From positions 1 through 38,586 of the forward strand of contig JAUYOG010000033.1 in NCBI GenBank assembly GCA_030695945.1: a stretch of 38,586 bases of DNA, given 5' to 3'. This document shows positions 7,804 through 21,072 of this stretch, one piece after another. Each line of letters opens with the position of its first letter. Position 1 is the stretch's first letter. The notes beneath the pieces were generated by a model that worked only from the letters and a program-made list of their open reading frames with translations, was not told the DNA's origin and did not search any database. A program made the translations under genes and the position numbers. Origin of the DNA: Ramlibacter sp. Lineage in GTDB: Bacteria; Pseudomonadota; Gammaproteobacteria; Burkholderiales; Burkholderiaceae_C.

Positions 7804-8054
7804 TGGCCGCGATCGACCTGCTCGCCAAGCGGGCGCGCCAGGTGGCGGCGGGCCTGTGCGACGAAGTGCCTTCGCCTTGCGTGTCGATCTGCCGGATGGA
7901 CCCGGTGAGCGAGCTGTGCGAGGGCTGCTTCCGGACGCTGGACGAGATCGCGCTGTGGGGACGGATGGCAGAGGAAAGCAAGCGCGAAGTGTGGAGGGCA
8001 ATCGGTCAAAGGATTGCCCTTCGACAAGGCCAGGTCGAACGGAAGACCGCATGA
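7803..8054 (+). CDS. DUF1289 family small cysteine-containing protein
   Basis: An 83-residue protein with the DUF1289 pattern: PSPCVSICRMDPVSELCEGCFRTLDEIALW, giving four cysteines spaced C-x3-C-x9-C-x2-C, followed by a tryptophan and a short helical tail. The cysteine arrangement is suitable for binding a metal or an iron-sulfur cluster, but no function is established. It starts inside the stop codon of the YbaK-like gene (TGATG) and its own stop overlaps the next start (ATGA), so translation of all three is likely coupled. Confidence 0.85.
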   Translation: MAAIDLLAKRARQVAAGLCDEVPSPCVSICRMDPVSELCEGCFRTLDEIALWGRMAEESKREVWRAIGQRIALRQGQVERKTA

Positions 8055-8710
8055 AACAGATCACCTTCTCTCTCGACTTCATCTCTCCCTACGCCTACCT
8101 GGCGTTCGAGAAGCTGCCCGAGGCGCTGCAGGGCCTGAGCTACGCGGTGGACTACCGCCCCGTCCTGTTCGCCGGCCTGCTCAAGCACCACGGCCAGCTC
8201 GGCCCTGCCGAGATCGCGCCCAAGCGCGACTGGACCTACCGCCAGGTGCTGTGGCAGGCGCACCGAGACGGCGTGCCGATGCAGATGCCGGCGGCTCACC
8301 CCTTCAACCCGCTGGCGATGTTGCGGCTGGCGCTGGCGTGCGGCGAGAACGGCCTGGCCAACCGCTACGTATGCGAAACGATCTTCCGCCACGTCTGGCG
8401 CGGTGGCGCCGATGCAGGCGATGCGCGGCGCCTGGAGTCGCTGAAACAACTGCTGGCGCCGAAGCGCGACCCAGCGAGCGATGCCGTCAAGGGCGAACTC
8501 AAGGACAACACCGACGGCGCCATCGCGCGGGGCGTATTCGGCGTCCCCACGTACGAGGTGGACGGCAAACTGTTCTGGGGCTTCGACGCGCTGGCCATGC
8601 TGCGCGCCTATCTCGAGGGCGATGCCTGGTTCACCGCGGGAGACTGGGAGAAGGCCGGCCAGGTGGGCGCCGGCATCGTCCGCGCACCGGCGAAGCCGCC
8701 GGCGGCGTAG
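8051..8710 (+). CDS. 2-Hydroxychromene-2-carboxylate isomerase/DsbA-family (GST kappa) protein
   Basis: A thioredoxin-fold protein of 219 residues in the DsbA/GST-kappa family. The N-terminal strand-loop FSLDFISPYAYLAFEKL carries the Ser-Pro that replaces the CxxC of true DsbA and is the glutathione-activating serine in the kappa and HCCA isomerase enzymes. The cis-proline loop is GVFGVPTYEVDGKLFWG near residue 175. In characterised relatives the enzyme isomerises 2-hydroxychromene-2-carboxylate in naphthalene catabolism, but no aromatic pathway genes are nearby, so the substrate here is unknown. It overlaps the DUF1289 stop (ATGA) and is followed by the convergent kinase gene ten bases later. 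Confidence 0.85.
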   Translation: MKQITFSLDFISPYAYLAFEKLPEALQGLSYAVDYRPVLFAGLLKHHGQLGPAEIAPKRDWTYRQVLWQAHRDGVPMQMPAAHPFNPLAMLRLALACGENGLANRYVCETIFRHVWRGGADAGDARRLESLKQLLAPKRDPASDAVKGELKDNTDGAIARGVFGVPTYEVDGKLFWGFDALAMLRAYLEGDAWFTAGDWEKAGQVGAGIVRAPAKPPAA

Positions 8711-8720
8711 TCGGGGCGGC

Positions 8721-9962
8721 TCATGCGGCGGGCGATGCGGCCGGCAGCGTGAAATGGAATGTCGCGCCGGCGCCAGGCGCCGACTCGGCCCACACGCGGC
8801 CGCCATGTCGGCCGACGATGCGACTCACGACGACCAGCCCCGTGCCGGACCCTGCCGGCTCGCTGTCGCGGTGGAGTCGCTGCGGCACCAGGAACATCTT
8901 GCCCGCGTACATCATCTCGAACCCGTGGCCGTTGTCCCGGACATAGAAAGCGGGTTCGCCGACCGCGTCCGTCGACCTGCCGACCTCGATCCGTCCCGGC
9001 GATCGCCCGGCCGTGAATTTCCATGCGTTGACCAGCAGCTGCCGCAGCAGGATGCGCGCGAGGTTGCGGTCGGCGTACACCCAGAGGCCTTCGTGCACGG
9101 TGAGCGCCACCTCGCGGCCGACCTCCGACAGCTGCAGCGCGTCCATCAATTCGCGTGCGAGGGCGCCGAGTTCGACCGGTTCGGGATTCAGCTCGGTTCG
9201 CGACACGCCGTCCAGGAACAGCAGGTCGTCGATCTGCTGCCCGGCCATGGCGGCGTTCGCCTGGATCCTGGTGAGGTAGTGCAGTGCCTTGCCGGCGGCG
9301 GCACCTTCGAGCTCGCGGGCCAGCAGTTGCGTGAACGACCCGAGTGCGGTGAGCGGGCCGCGCAGGTCGTGTGACAGCGCGTGCGCGAAGGTCTCGAGTT
9401 CCTTGTGCGACTGGCGCAGGGCCGCCTCGCTGGCCCTGACTTCATCGACGGCGCGCGCCAGTCCCTCGATCTGGGTTTCCGCCTGGCGCGCCAGGTCCCA
9501 CTTGGCGGTCAGCGTCCGGGCCAGCTGGCTCACCTCGACGACGTCGAAAGGCTTCTTGACGACGAGCAGGCGGTCCCGCACATCGAGCCGGGCCATGACC
9601 TCCTCCCAGGGATGGTCGGCATACGCGGTGCAGATCACGACCTGGATCAGCGGATCCACGGCCCAGAGCCGTTCTATGGTTTCCACCCCATCCCAGCCGG
9701 GCGGCATGCGCATGTCCACGAACGCCATGGCAAACGGGCTGCCCGCAGCCACGGCGGCCTCGGCCATCGCCACGCCGCGGGCGCCGTCGAGCGCCGACGA
9801 CACCTCGAACCCCGCGGCGGCCGGTTGCACGGGACGGCCGAACAGCGAGGTCTCGACGGCGTCGAGGCGCGCCGCCGGCTGGCGCGCCAGGACCTTGCGG
9901 AAGTCTTCATGGATCGACGGGGTGTCGTCGACCAGCAGGATGCGGCGGTTGGGCGCGCTCAT
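8721..9962 (-). CDS. Hybrid receiver-histidine kinase
   Basis: A 413-residue soluble signalling protein with an N-terminal receiver domain followed by a histidine kinase core. The receiver has the acidic pair VDD (residues 11-13), phosphoacceptor Asp83 in FVDMRMPPGWDG and Lys137 in VKKPFD. A short coiled coil (about 155-190) leads to the dimerisation helix FAHALSHDLRGPLTAL with His198. The ATPase domain shows the N box (LVNAWKFT), DNGHGFEM and GSGTGLVVV. Receivers placed before a kinase usually let an upstream kinase set this kinase's activity. Its ATG overlaps the stop of the PAS kinase gene (ATGA), indicating coupled expression and a likely shared relay. Confidence 0.92.
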   Translation of the reverse strand: MSAPNRRILLVDDTPSIHEDFRKVLARQPAARLDAVETSLFGRPVQPAAAGFEVSSALDGARGVAMAEAAVAAGSPFAMAFVDMRMPPGWDGVETIERLWAVDPLIQVVICTAYADHPWEEVMARLDVRDRLLVVKKPFDVVEVSQLARTLTAKWDLARQAETQIEGLARAVDEVRASEAALRQSHKELETFAHALSHDLRGPLTALGSFTQLLARELEGAAAGKALHYLTRIQANAAMAGQQIDDLLFLDGVSRTELNPEPVELGALARELMDALQLSEVGREVALTVHEGLWVYADRNLARILLRQLLVNAWKFTAGRSPGRIEVGRSTDAVGEPAFYVRDNGHGFEMMYAGKMFLVPQRLHRDSEPAGSGTGLVVVSRIVGRHGGRVWAESAPGAGATFHFTLPAASPAA

Positions 9963-11554
9963 GTCAAAGTCTCGATGGGTTCCAACGGAAGCTCCAAAGT
10001 GAAGGTGGCGCCATGGCCCGGCCCGTCGCTGTGCACCGTGAGCGTGCCGTTCATTTCGGCTGCCGCCTGCGCGCAGCTGTGCAGGCCGAAACCGTGGCCG
10101 TGCTTGCGCGTCGTGAACCCGTGCGCGAAGATGCGCGTCAGGTTCACCGCGGAGATGCCCTCGCCCTCGTCCTGCACCGAGAGGCGAACGCGGCGGCCGG
10201 CGCCTTCTTCCGCCCGTACGGTGATGCGGCGGGCCTCCGGGGGGCTCGTCCGAAGCGCCTCGCTGGCATTGCCGATCAGGTTCACCAGGACCTGCAGGAC
10301 GCGCGCGCGGTCGAGCCGCGCCTTGGGCAGCGAGGCCAGCTCCCGGACGACCGACACCTGGTCGCGCTCCAGCTTCTGGCCATTGATCCGTACCGCATCC
10401 TCCACCAGGTCGTTGATCCGCACGGCAGTCACCACGCCGGCCCTGCCCGCATAGGACTGCTGCATCGTGACGACCTGCCGGATGTGGTCGATGCCGCGAC
10501 CGAGTTGCTCCAGCTCGGTGATCATCTCCTCCTGCTCCTGCCGCAGCGCCAGGCTGATGTCACGCAGGTATCCCGGCAGCATCCGGCCCTTCTCGTCGCC
10601 CAGGAGAAATTCGCCGAGCCGGTCGGCATGGTCGTCCAGCATCTGCACGGCCCGCTTCAACCCCTGGGCGCGGGACGTCCGCAGCGCGCCGCGCACCAAA
10701 CCGGCCGACACCGTGACGCTGTTGAGGATGTTGCCGACGTTGTGCAGCACGTTGGTGGCGATCTCCGCCATCCCCGCCCGCCGCGAAGCGTCCATGAGCT
10801 GCTTGTGCGCCGCGTCGAGCTCGGCCTGCGCGAGCTTGCGCTCGGTGACGTCGGTGACGATGCCCGTGTGGCAGACCAGTTCGTCACGGGCGTCGCGCAC
10901 CTGGAAGCCGCGCACCCGCACCCACCGGATCTCGCCGTCGGGCCGGGCGATGCGGTATTCGACGTCCAGCGTCCGGGCATCCCCGGTGAGGCCGGAGAAC
11001 GTGCGCACGACGTACTCCCGGTCCTCGGGCACGATGAAGTCGGCCCACAGGTGGGGATTGCCGTACAGGAAGCTCGCCGGCCGTCCCCAGATCTTCTCGA
11101 ACGCCGGGCTCACGTACCGCACCTCACGCATGTCCGGTGAGCGGATCCAGAACGCATCGGTGATGTTCTGGGTGACGACGCGAAACTGCGCGTCGCTTTC
11201 GCGCAGGGCCTTGTCCGACTGCCGGCATTCCGTGACGTCGCGGATGAGCAGGAGGAGTTCTTCGCCCGGCAGGGGGGCCAGCCGGAATTCGTGGTGCGCG
11301 GGGCGCCCGGCCACCAGGGATTCGTGCTCGATCGTGACGACGATGCGTTGCGCCAGCACACGTTCGAACGCGTCGGGGAGTTGGCCGCCGAGGGCCGGGA
11401 GACGGCTATCCTGGATCCGGAGGCCCTTCAGGCTGGCGCCGGGCCATGCGGCCTCGGCGGCGGCATTCGAGTCCAGGACGGTGCCCTGGCGGTCCAGCCG
11501 GAAAGCCGGATCGGGAAGCGCCTGGAAGACCGCCCGTTGTTCCAACCGAGACAT
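9959..11554 (-). CDS. Cytoplasmic PAS-domain sensor histidine kinase
   Basis: A 531-residue kinase without membrane segments. Two PAS-like domains occupy about residues 5-110 and 115-250 (ALPDPAFRLDRQGTVLDSN; then WIRSPDMREVRYVSPAFEKIWG with a PAC region ending GIVTDVTERKLAQAEL). The phosphorylation helix is atypical: MAEIATNVLHNVGNILNSV, the HNVGN form rather than HELRTPL. A long helical insert precedes the ATPase domain (NLIGNASEALR, DEGEGIS, HGHGFGLHSCAQAAAEM). ATG 11554 was chosen because GGAGG lies five bases upstream; the frame also opens at TTG 11587. It is first in a two-gene unit with the hybrid receiver-kinase. Confidence 0.9.
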   Translation of the reverse strand: MSRLEQRAVFQALPDPAFRLDRQGTVLDSNAAAEAAWPGASLKGLRIQDSRLPALGGQLPDAFERVLAQRIVVTIEHESLVAGRPAHHEFRLAPLPGEELLLLIRDVTECRQSDKALRESDAQFRVVTQNITDAFWIRSPDMREVRYVSPAFEKIWGRPASFLYGNPHLWADFIVPEDREYVVRTFSGLTGDARTLDVEYRIARPDGEIRWVRVRGFQVRDARDELVCHTGIVTDVTERKLAQAELDAAHKQLMDASRRAGMAEIATNVLHNVGNILNSVTVSAGLVRGALRTSRAQGLKRAVQMLDDHADRLGEFLLGDEKGRMLPGYLRDISLALRQEQEEMITELEQLGRGIDHIRQVVTMQQSYAGRAGVVTAVRINDLVEDAVRINGQKLERDQVSVVRELASLPKARLDRARVLQVLVNLIGNASEALRTSPPEARRITVRAEEGAGRRVRLSVQDEGEGISAVNLTRIFAHGFTTRKHGHGFGLHSCAQAAAEMNGTLTVHSDGPGHGATFTLELPLEPIETLT

Positions 11555-11650
11555 CCGGTCCTCCGGGAAGCTGTACAACAATCGCAAATCATTCTCCGCG
11601 CACTCGGCGCGGAGAAGTGCGATTGCAGTTTACCCGACCCCGGCGGCGCT

Positions 11651-12154
11651 TCAGCCGTTGGTGTGCAGTTCCCGGTGCTCGCCCATCTCGGGCTTGTTGC
11701 CGGTCACCGCGGCGGTGGCCATCTTCAACAGCTGCGTGACCTTGCTTTCCTTGATGTCCCAGTATTCGGCGTTCACGATCCGCACCTCCACCAGCTCGAG
11801 GTCCGGGTCTTCGGCGCCGCCGGGAAACCAGGCCTTGGCGAGCGCGTTGAAGAGCTTTTTCTTCGTGTCCAGGTCTTCGCTGATCGCGGCCTCGCCGGAG
11901 ACGGAAATCCACCGGTCCTCCTTGAGGTCCGCATACGAGAGACACACGTTGCCGTCGGCGCGCAGGCGCTGTCCCACCTCGCTTTTCTTCGAAACGAAGA
12001 AGTACAGCGGCTCGCCCGGATCGAGCGAGCGGTTTTGGGTGGTCAGTGGGTGCGCATGCAGGCTGCCGTCGGCGTGGCGATGCGTGAGCATCGCGAACTT
12101 GATGTCCTTGATCAGTTCCCAGAGGTCGTGCTGGAAGGATTTGTCGTGGCTCAT
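11651..12154 (-). CDS. Pyridoxamine 5'-phosphate oxidase-like FMN-binding protein (general stress protein 26 type)
   Basis: A 167-residue split-barrel protein of the pyridoxamine phosphate oxidase-like superfamily. It has the family start DLWELIKDIKFAMLTHRHADG, then HAHPLTTQNR, EPLYFFVSKKSEVGQRL, a VCLSYADLKEDRWISVSGEAAI strand pair, and a C-terminal KAWFPGGAEDPDLELVEVRIVNAEYWD block typical of the GS26/YzzA-like branch. Relatives bind FMN; none of the visible residues identifies a substrate, and the name refers to stress induction in other bacteria. It lies downstream of nothing on its strand and is divergent from the MFS gene, with about 280 bases between them. Confidence 0.87.
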   Translation of the reverse strand: MSHDKSFQHDLWELIKDIKFAMLTHRHADGSLHAHPLTTQNRSLDPGEPLYFFVSKKSEVGQRLRADGNVCLSYADLKEDRWISVSGEAAISEDLDTKKKLFNALAKAWFPGGAEDPDLELVEVRIVNAEYWDIKESKVTQLLKMATAAVTGNKPEMGEHRELHTNG

Positions 12155-12260
12155 GGGTGTCTATTCCTTGCTTGCAAACCCTCATGATCCCGGCCGAGCT
12201 GCTGGCCTGTGGTCGGCACTTGCCGCCGTGAGCTGTGCGTTTCCGCCGACACACCGCATC

Positions 12261-12285
12261 GTGAAACCGCGCTTGCGGGTTTCAC
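12261..12285. other. Inverted repeat in the stress-protein/MFS divergent region
   Basis: GTGAAACC (12261-12268) and GGTTTCAC (12278-12285) are perfect inverted arms, extended inward by GC/GC with one bulged G. There is no T-tract on either side, so it looks more like an operator or leader hairpin than a terminator. Confidence 0.5.
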
Positions 12286-12325
12286 CCTAAACCGTCAGAG
12301 CGCGTTCAGTTTCATGAAAGGTCCC

Positions 12326-12363
12326 GTTGGTTTGGCGCAAGAACATGTTGGTTTCGCGTCAGA
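12326..12363 (+). promoter_or_regulatory. Tandem operator-like direct repeat upstream of the MFS gene
   Basis: Two 17-base repeats fitting GTTGGTTTNGCGNNAGA occur at 12326-12342 and 12347-12363, exactly 21 bases (two helical turns) apart and about 75-110 bases before the MFS start. No -35/-10 pair is convincing nearby. Confidence 0.4.
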
Positions 12364-12435
12364 GCCGGGTCAGAGCTGTCTTCAAGAATTGCGCCACGTG
12401 CCCATTTCGGGCACTTCATTGATTGGAGACAAACC

Positions 12436-14094
12436 ATGGCAACAGCAGCCGTCAGCCGGCCGATGACCGCCGAAGAGAAGAAAGTGATCTTCGCTTCGTC
12501 GCTCGGCACCGTATTCGAGTGGTACGACTTCTACCTGTACGGCTCGCTCGCCGCGATCATCGCCAAGCAGTTCTTCTCGGGGCTGGACGCCGGCTCGGCA
12601 TTCATCTTCGCGCTGCTGGCCTTTGCCGCCGGCTTCATCGTGCGGCCGTTCGGCGCGATCTTCTTCGGCCGCCTGGGCGACATGATCGGCCGCAAGTACA
12701 CATTCCTGGTCACCATCCTGATCATGGGCCTGTCCACCTTCATCGTGGGCATCCTGCCGAACTACGCCACCATCGGCGCCGCGGCCCCGGTCATCCTGAT
12801 CGCGTTGCGCCTGCTGCAGGGCCTCGCGCTCGGCGGCGAGTACGGCGGCGCGGCCACCTATGTGGCCGAGCACTCGCCGCACGGCAAACGGGGCGCGTAC
12901 ACGGCATGGATCCAGACCACCGCGACGCTGGGACTGTTCCTGTCGCTGATGGTGATCCTGGGCACCCGCACGCTGATCGGCGAGGCCGCCTTCGCCGACT
13001 GGGGCTGGCGTGTTCCCTTCATCGTCTCCATCCTGCTGCTGGCCGTCTCGGTCTGGATCCGCCTGTCGATGAACGAATCGCCGGCGTTCCAGAAGATGAA
13101 GGCCGAGGGCCGCACGTCCAAGGCGCCGCTGACCGAATCCTTCGGCCAGTGGAAGAACCTGAAGATCGTGATCCTGGCGCTGATCGGCCTGACCGCCGGC
13201 CAGGCCGTGGTCTGGTACTCGGGCCAGTTCTACGCGCTGTTCTTCCTGACACAGGCGCTCAAGGTCGATGGCGCCACCGCCAACATCCTGGTCGCCGTCT
13301 CCCTGCTGGTCGGCACGCCGTTCTTCATCGTGTTCGGCGCGCTGTCGGACAAGATCGGCCGCAAGCCCATCATCATGGCGGGCTGCCTGCTGGCCGCGCT
13401 GACCTACTTCCCGGTGTTCACCGCGCTGACCAAGGCCGCCAATCCCGACCTGGCCGCCGCGCAAGCGAAGAACAAGGTGGTGGTGACGGCCGACGCGAAC
13501 GAATGCTCGTTCCAGTTCAACCCGACCGGCACCGCGAAGTTCACGAGCTCGTGCGACATCGCCAAGCAGGTGCTGGCCGGCGCTTCGGTGAGTTACGAGA
13601 ACGCGCCCGCCGCCGCCGGCACGCCCGCCTCCATCAAGATCGGCGAGACCGTGATCCCCGGCTACACCGCCAAGGGACTGACGCCCGAGGACGCCAAGAA
13701 GAAGGATGCCGAGTTCAAGAAGGGCGTGGCTGACGCGCTCAAGGCCGCCGGCTACCCGACCAAGGCCGACCCGGCCAAGCTCGACAAGTTCATGGTCATC
13801 CTGATCCTGACCTATCTGGTGATCCTGGTGACCATGGTCTACGGCCCGATCGCCGCAATGCTGGTGGAGATGTTCCCGACCCGGATCCGCTACACCTCCA
13901 TGAGCCTGCCGTACCACATCGGCAACGGCTGGTTCGGCGGCCTGCTGCCCACCACCGCCTTCGCCATCGTGGCGCAGACGGGCAACATGTACAACGGCCT
14001 CTGGTACCCGATCATCATCGCCGCCGCGACCTTCGTCATCGGCACGCTGTTCATCAAGGAAACCAAGGACGTCGATATCTATGCCCGTGACTGA
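12436..14094 (+). CDS. MFS transporter, metabolite:H+ symporter (MHS) type
   Basis: A 552-residue inner-membrane transporter with about twelve membrane helices. The N terminus (LGTVFEWYDFYLYGSLAAIIAKQFF), the loop 2-3 motif GRLGDMIGRKYTFL and LQGLALGGEYGGAATYVAEHSP are typical of the MHS branch (proline/betaine, citrate or ketoglutarate carriers). The second half repeats the motif as GALSDKIGRKPIIMAG. A hydrophilic insert of roughly 110 residues (about 333-450) between two helices of the C-terminal half contains two cysteines and Lys/Ala-rich stretches, making it longer than the usual ~430-450 residues. GGAG lies eight bases before the ATG. The substrate is not readable. A strong terminator follows. 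Confidence 0.92.
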   Translation: MATAAVSRPMTAEEKKVIFASSLGTVFEWYDFYLYGSLAAIIAKQFFSGLDAGSAFIFALLAFAAGFIVRPFGAIFFGRLGDMIGRKYTFLVTILIMGLSTFIVGILPNYATIGAAAPVILIALRLLQGLALGGEYGGAATYVAEHSPHGKRGAYTAWIQTTATLGLFLSLMVILGTRTLIGEAAFADWGWRVPFIVSILLLAVSVWIRLSMNESPAFQKMKAEGRTSKAPLTESFGQWKNLKIVILALIGLTAGQAVVWYSGQFYALFFLTQALKVDGATANILVAVSLLVGTPFFIVFGALSDKIGRKPIIMAGCLLAALTYFPVFTALTKAANPDLAAAQAKNKVVVTADANECSFQFNPTGTAKFTSSCDIAKQVLAGASVSYENAPAAAGTPASIKIGETVIPGYTAKGLTPEDAKKKDAEFKKGVADALKAAGYPTKADPAKLDKFMVILILTYLVILVTMVYGPIAAMLVEMFPTRIRYTSMSLPYHIGNGWFGGLLPTTAFAIVAQTGNMYNGLWYPIIIAAATFVIGTLFIKETKDVDIYARD

Positions 14095-14117
14095 TCGCGA
14101 TTGAGCATTGGATGAAG

Positions 14118-14141
14118 GGCCCCGGCTCGCCGGGGCCTTTT
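14118..14141 (+). terminator. Rho-independent terminator after the MFS gene
   Basis: GGCCCCGG (14118-14125), loop CTCG, CCGGGGCC (14130-14137), then TTTT: a perfect 8-bp GC stem with a stable tetraloop and T-run, 24 bases after the MFS stop. Confidence 0.9.
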
Positions 14142-14172
14142 GTCGAGTGTTTCAACCTATCGGGAGATTGCC

Positions 14173-14322
14173 ATGTGGAAAATCGGTGTCGGCTTTGCGG
14201 TGTTTGCCGCCGTGGCCCTGTTCGTCATCAGCAAGGGTGGCGATAACCTCGACATGGGCGGTGAGAAACACGGCGCCGATGCCGTGCACGCGCCCGCAGA
14301 GGCCGCGTCGGCCACGAAGTAA
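14173..14322 (+). CDS. Small single-pass membrane protein, unknown function
   Basis: A 49-residue peptide beginning MWKIGVGFAVFAAVALFVISKGGDN. Residues 4-20 form one hydrophobic segment, followed by a polar, Ala/His-rich tail (HGADAVHAPAEAASATK). CGGGAG lies about seven bases before ATG 14173, which is why this start is preferred over the in-frame ATG 14140 that overlaps the terminator T-run. The gene lies between the MFS terminator and uvrA. I do not recognise a family; its coding status rests on the ribosome-binding site and sensible composition. Confidence 0.6.
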   Translation: MWKIGVGFAVFAAVALFVISKGGDNLDMGGEKHGADAVHAPAEAASATK

Positions 14323-14528
14323 GTCCCAGCCCGGGGGCGCGCACCTGCCGGTGTAGCCAACGCCGGCCTCTGAGCGCGCGCGGCGCGTGCCGCCTCGAAC
14401 GCGAGCTTTCGATTCACACCTGCGGGGTGCCGTAGCGCAAAAAAAGCGGGCGCCGGAAGACCACATGACAGGAACTGGCAGCCGGACGTCCCTAGAATGT
14501 TCGGCCCACTCCAAGAAATGACTTCCGT
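14323..14528. other. Gap before uvrA with possible -10 element
   Basis: No gene is seen here. TAGAAT at 14493-14498 could be a -10 element about 31 bases before the uvrA start, but no good -35 box is present at 16-18 bases. No strong Shine-Dalgarno precedes the uvrA ATG. Confidence 0.35.
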
Positions 14529-20411
<5,883 letters not shown>

Positions 20412-20474
20412 CGTTTCGCCGGGCCGCGCAAAGCGTCACGCCAGAGCGGTCCTACCCGGCCACGGCGCGAGGTC

Positions 20475-20487
20475 CCACGAATCGTGG
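20475..20487. other. Small perfect palindrome upstream of the lipoprotein gene
   Basis: CCACGA, one central A, then TCGTGG: a 13-base odd palindrome 48 bases before the lipoprotein start. It could be an operator; there is nothing else to identify it. Confidence 0.35.
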
Positions 20488-20502
20488 ATGTTCCGGTTCG
20501 TA

Positions 20503-20528
20503 ACCTCAGGTGTCCCATCACCTGAGGT
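20503..20528 (+). promoter_or_regulatory. Hairpin enclosing the ribosome-binding site of the lipoprotein gene
   Basis: ACCTCAGGTG (20503-20512), loop TCCCAT, CACCTGAGGT (20519-20528): a perfect 10-bp inverted repeat. The 3' arm contains the only Shine-Dalgarno-like GAGG (20524-20527), seven bases before ATG 20535. It could block translation, or act at the DNA level as an operator. Confidence 0.6.
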
Positions 20529-20534
20529 AGCGCC

Positions 20535-21038
20535 ATGAAGTTTCACTCTTGCAAGACGTTCATCGTCCCGGCAATCGCGGCGGCCGTGCTGTCCGCGTGC
20601 GGCGGCGGCAGCGACAACGGCCCGGACGACCTGGTTCCCACGCTGCGGGCCGCGAACGTCGTGGTCAGCAACGCATCGACGCCGGCGCTGAACGGCACTT
20701 ACTCGACGACCAGCATCAACCTGACGCAGGTCGTCAAGTTCAACCCCATCGGCGCGCCCGCGGAAACCTGCCGCTTCCGGTTCTCCGGCCTGCAGGGACC
20801 GAACGGCGTCCTCATGGACGGTGACATCCGCTACCGCCCCGGCACGTTCATCGTCGAGACGATGTTCATGTCCATCAATGCCATCGAGTTCAGCTTCGCG
20901 GAAGGCAGCAACACCGCCGTCGATCGCGCCAACGACGAGATCGACCTGACGGCCAAGGTGTTCAACCCGGGCACGCTGCAGACGGTCACCGTGACGGGCA
21001 GTATCCCGATGCCGCTGGGCCGGCCGGAAGGCTGCTGA
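20535..21038 (+). CDS. Predicted outer-membrane lipoprotein, unknown function
   Basis: A 167-residue protein with a classical lipoprotein signal: MKFHSCKTFIVPAIAAAVLSAC followed by GGGSDNG, so the lipidated cysteine is residue 22 (lipobox LSAC). The mature part is beta-rich, Thr/Ser/Asn-containing, with two further cysteines (in ETCRFRF and at the C terminus, PEGC) that could form a disulfide. No enzyme motif is visible and I do not recognise the family. It is the first gene after uvrA, but a gap of 123 bases with two palindromes suggests its own control; the deacetylase gene follows 34 bases later. Confidence 0.8.
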   Translation: MKFHSCKTFIVPAIAAAVLSACGGGSDNGPDDLVPTLRAANVVVSNASTPALNGTYSTTSINLTQVVKFNPIGAPAETCRFRFSGLQGPNGVLMDGDIRYRPGTFIVETMFMSINAIEFSFAEGSNTAVDRANDEIDLTAKVFNPGTLQTVTVTGSIPMPLGRPEGC

Positions 21039-21072
21039 CGCATACTTGGGGGCAGGCAAGGAGCCGGCCCCC

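Noticed and set aside
10467..12290. A 607-codon plus-strand frame opposite the PAS kinase
   Set aside because: Serine/arginine-rich shadow; the minus strand encodes clear PAS, kinase and FMN-protein motifs.
12361..12380. GGGTCAGAG string as a possible third copy of the 17-base uvrA repeat
   Set aside because: Only the first few bases match and the CCAATT end is absent.
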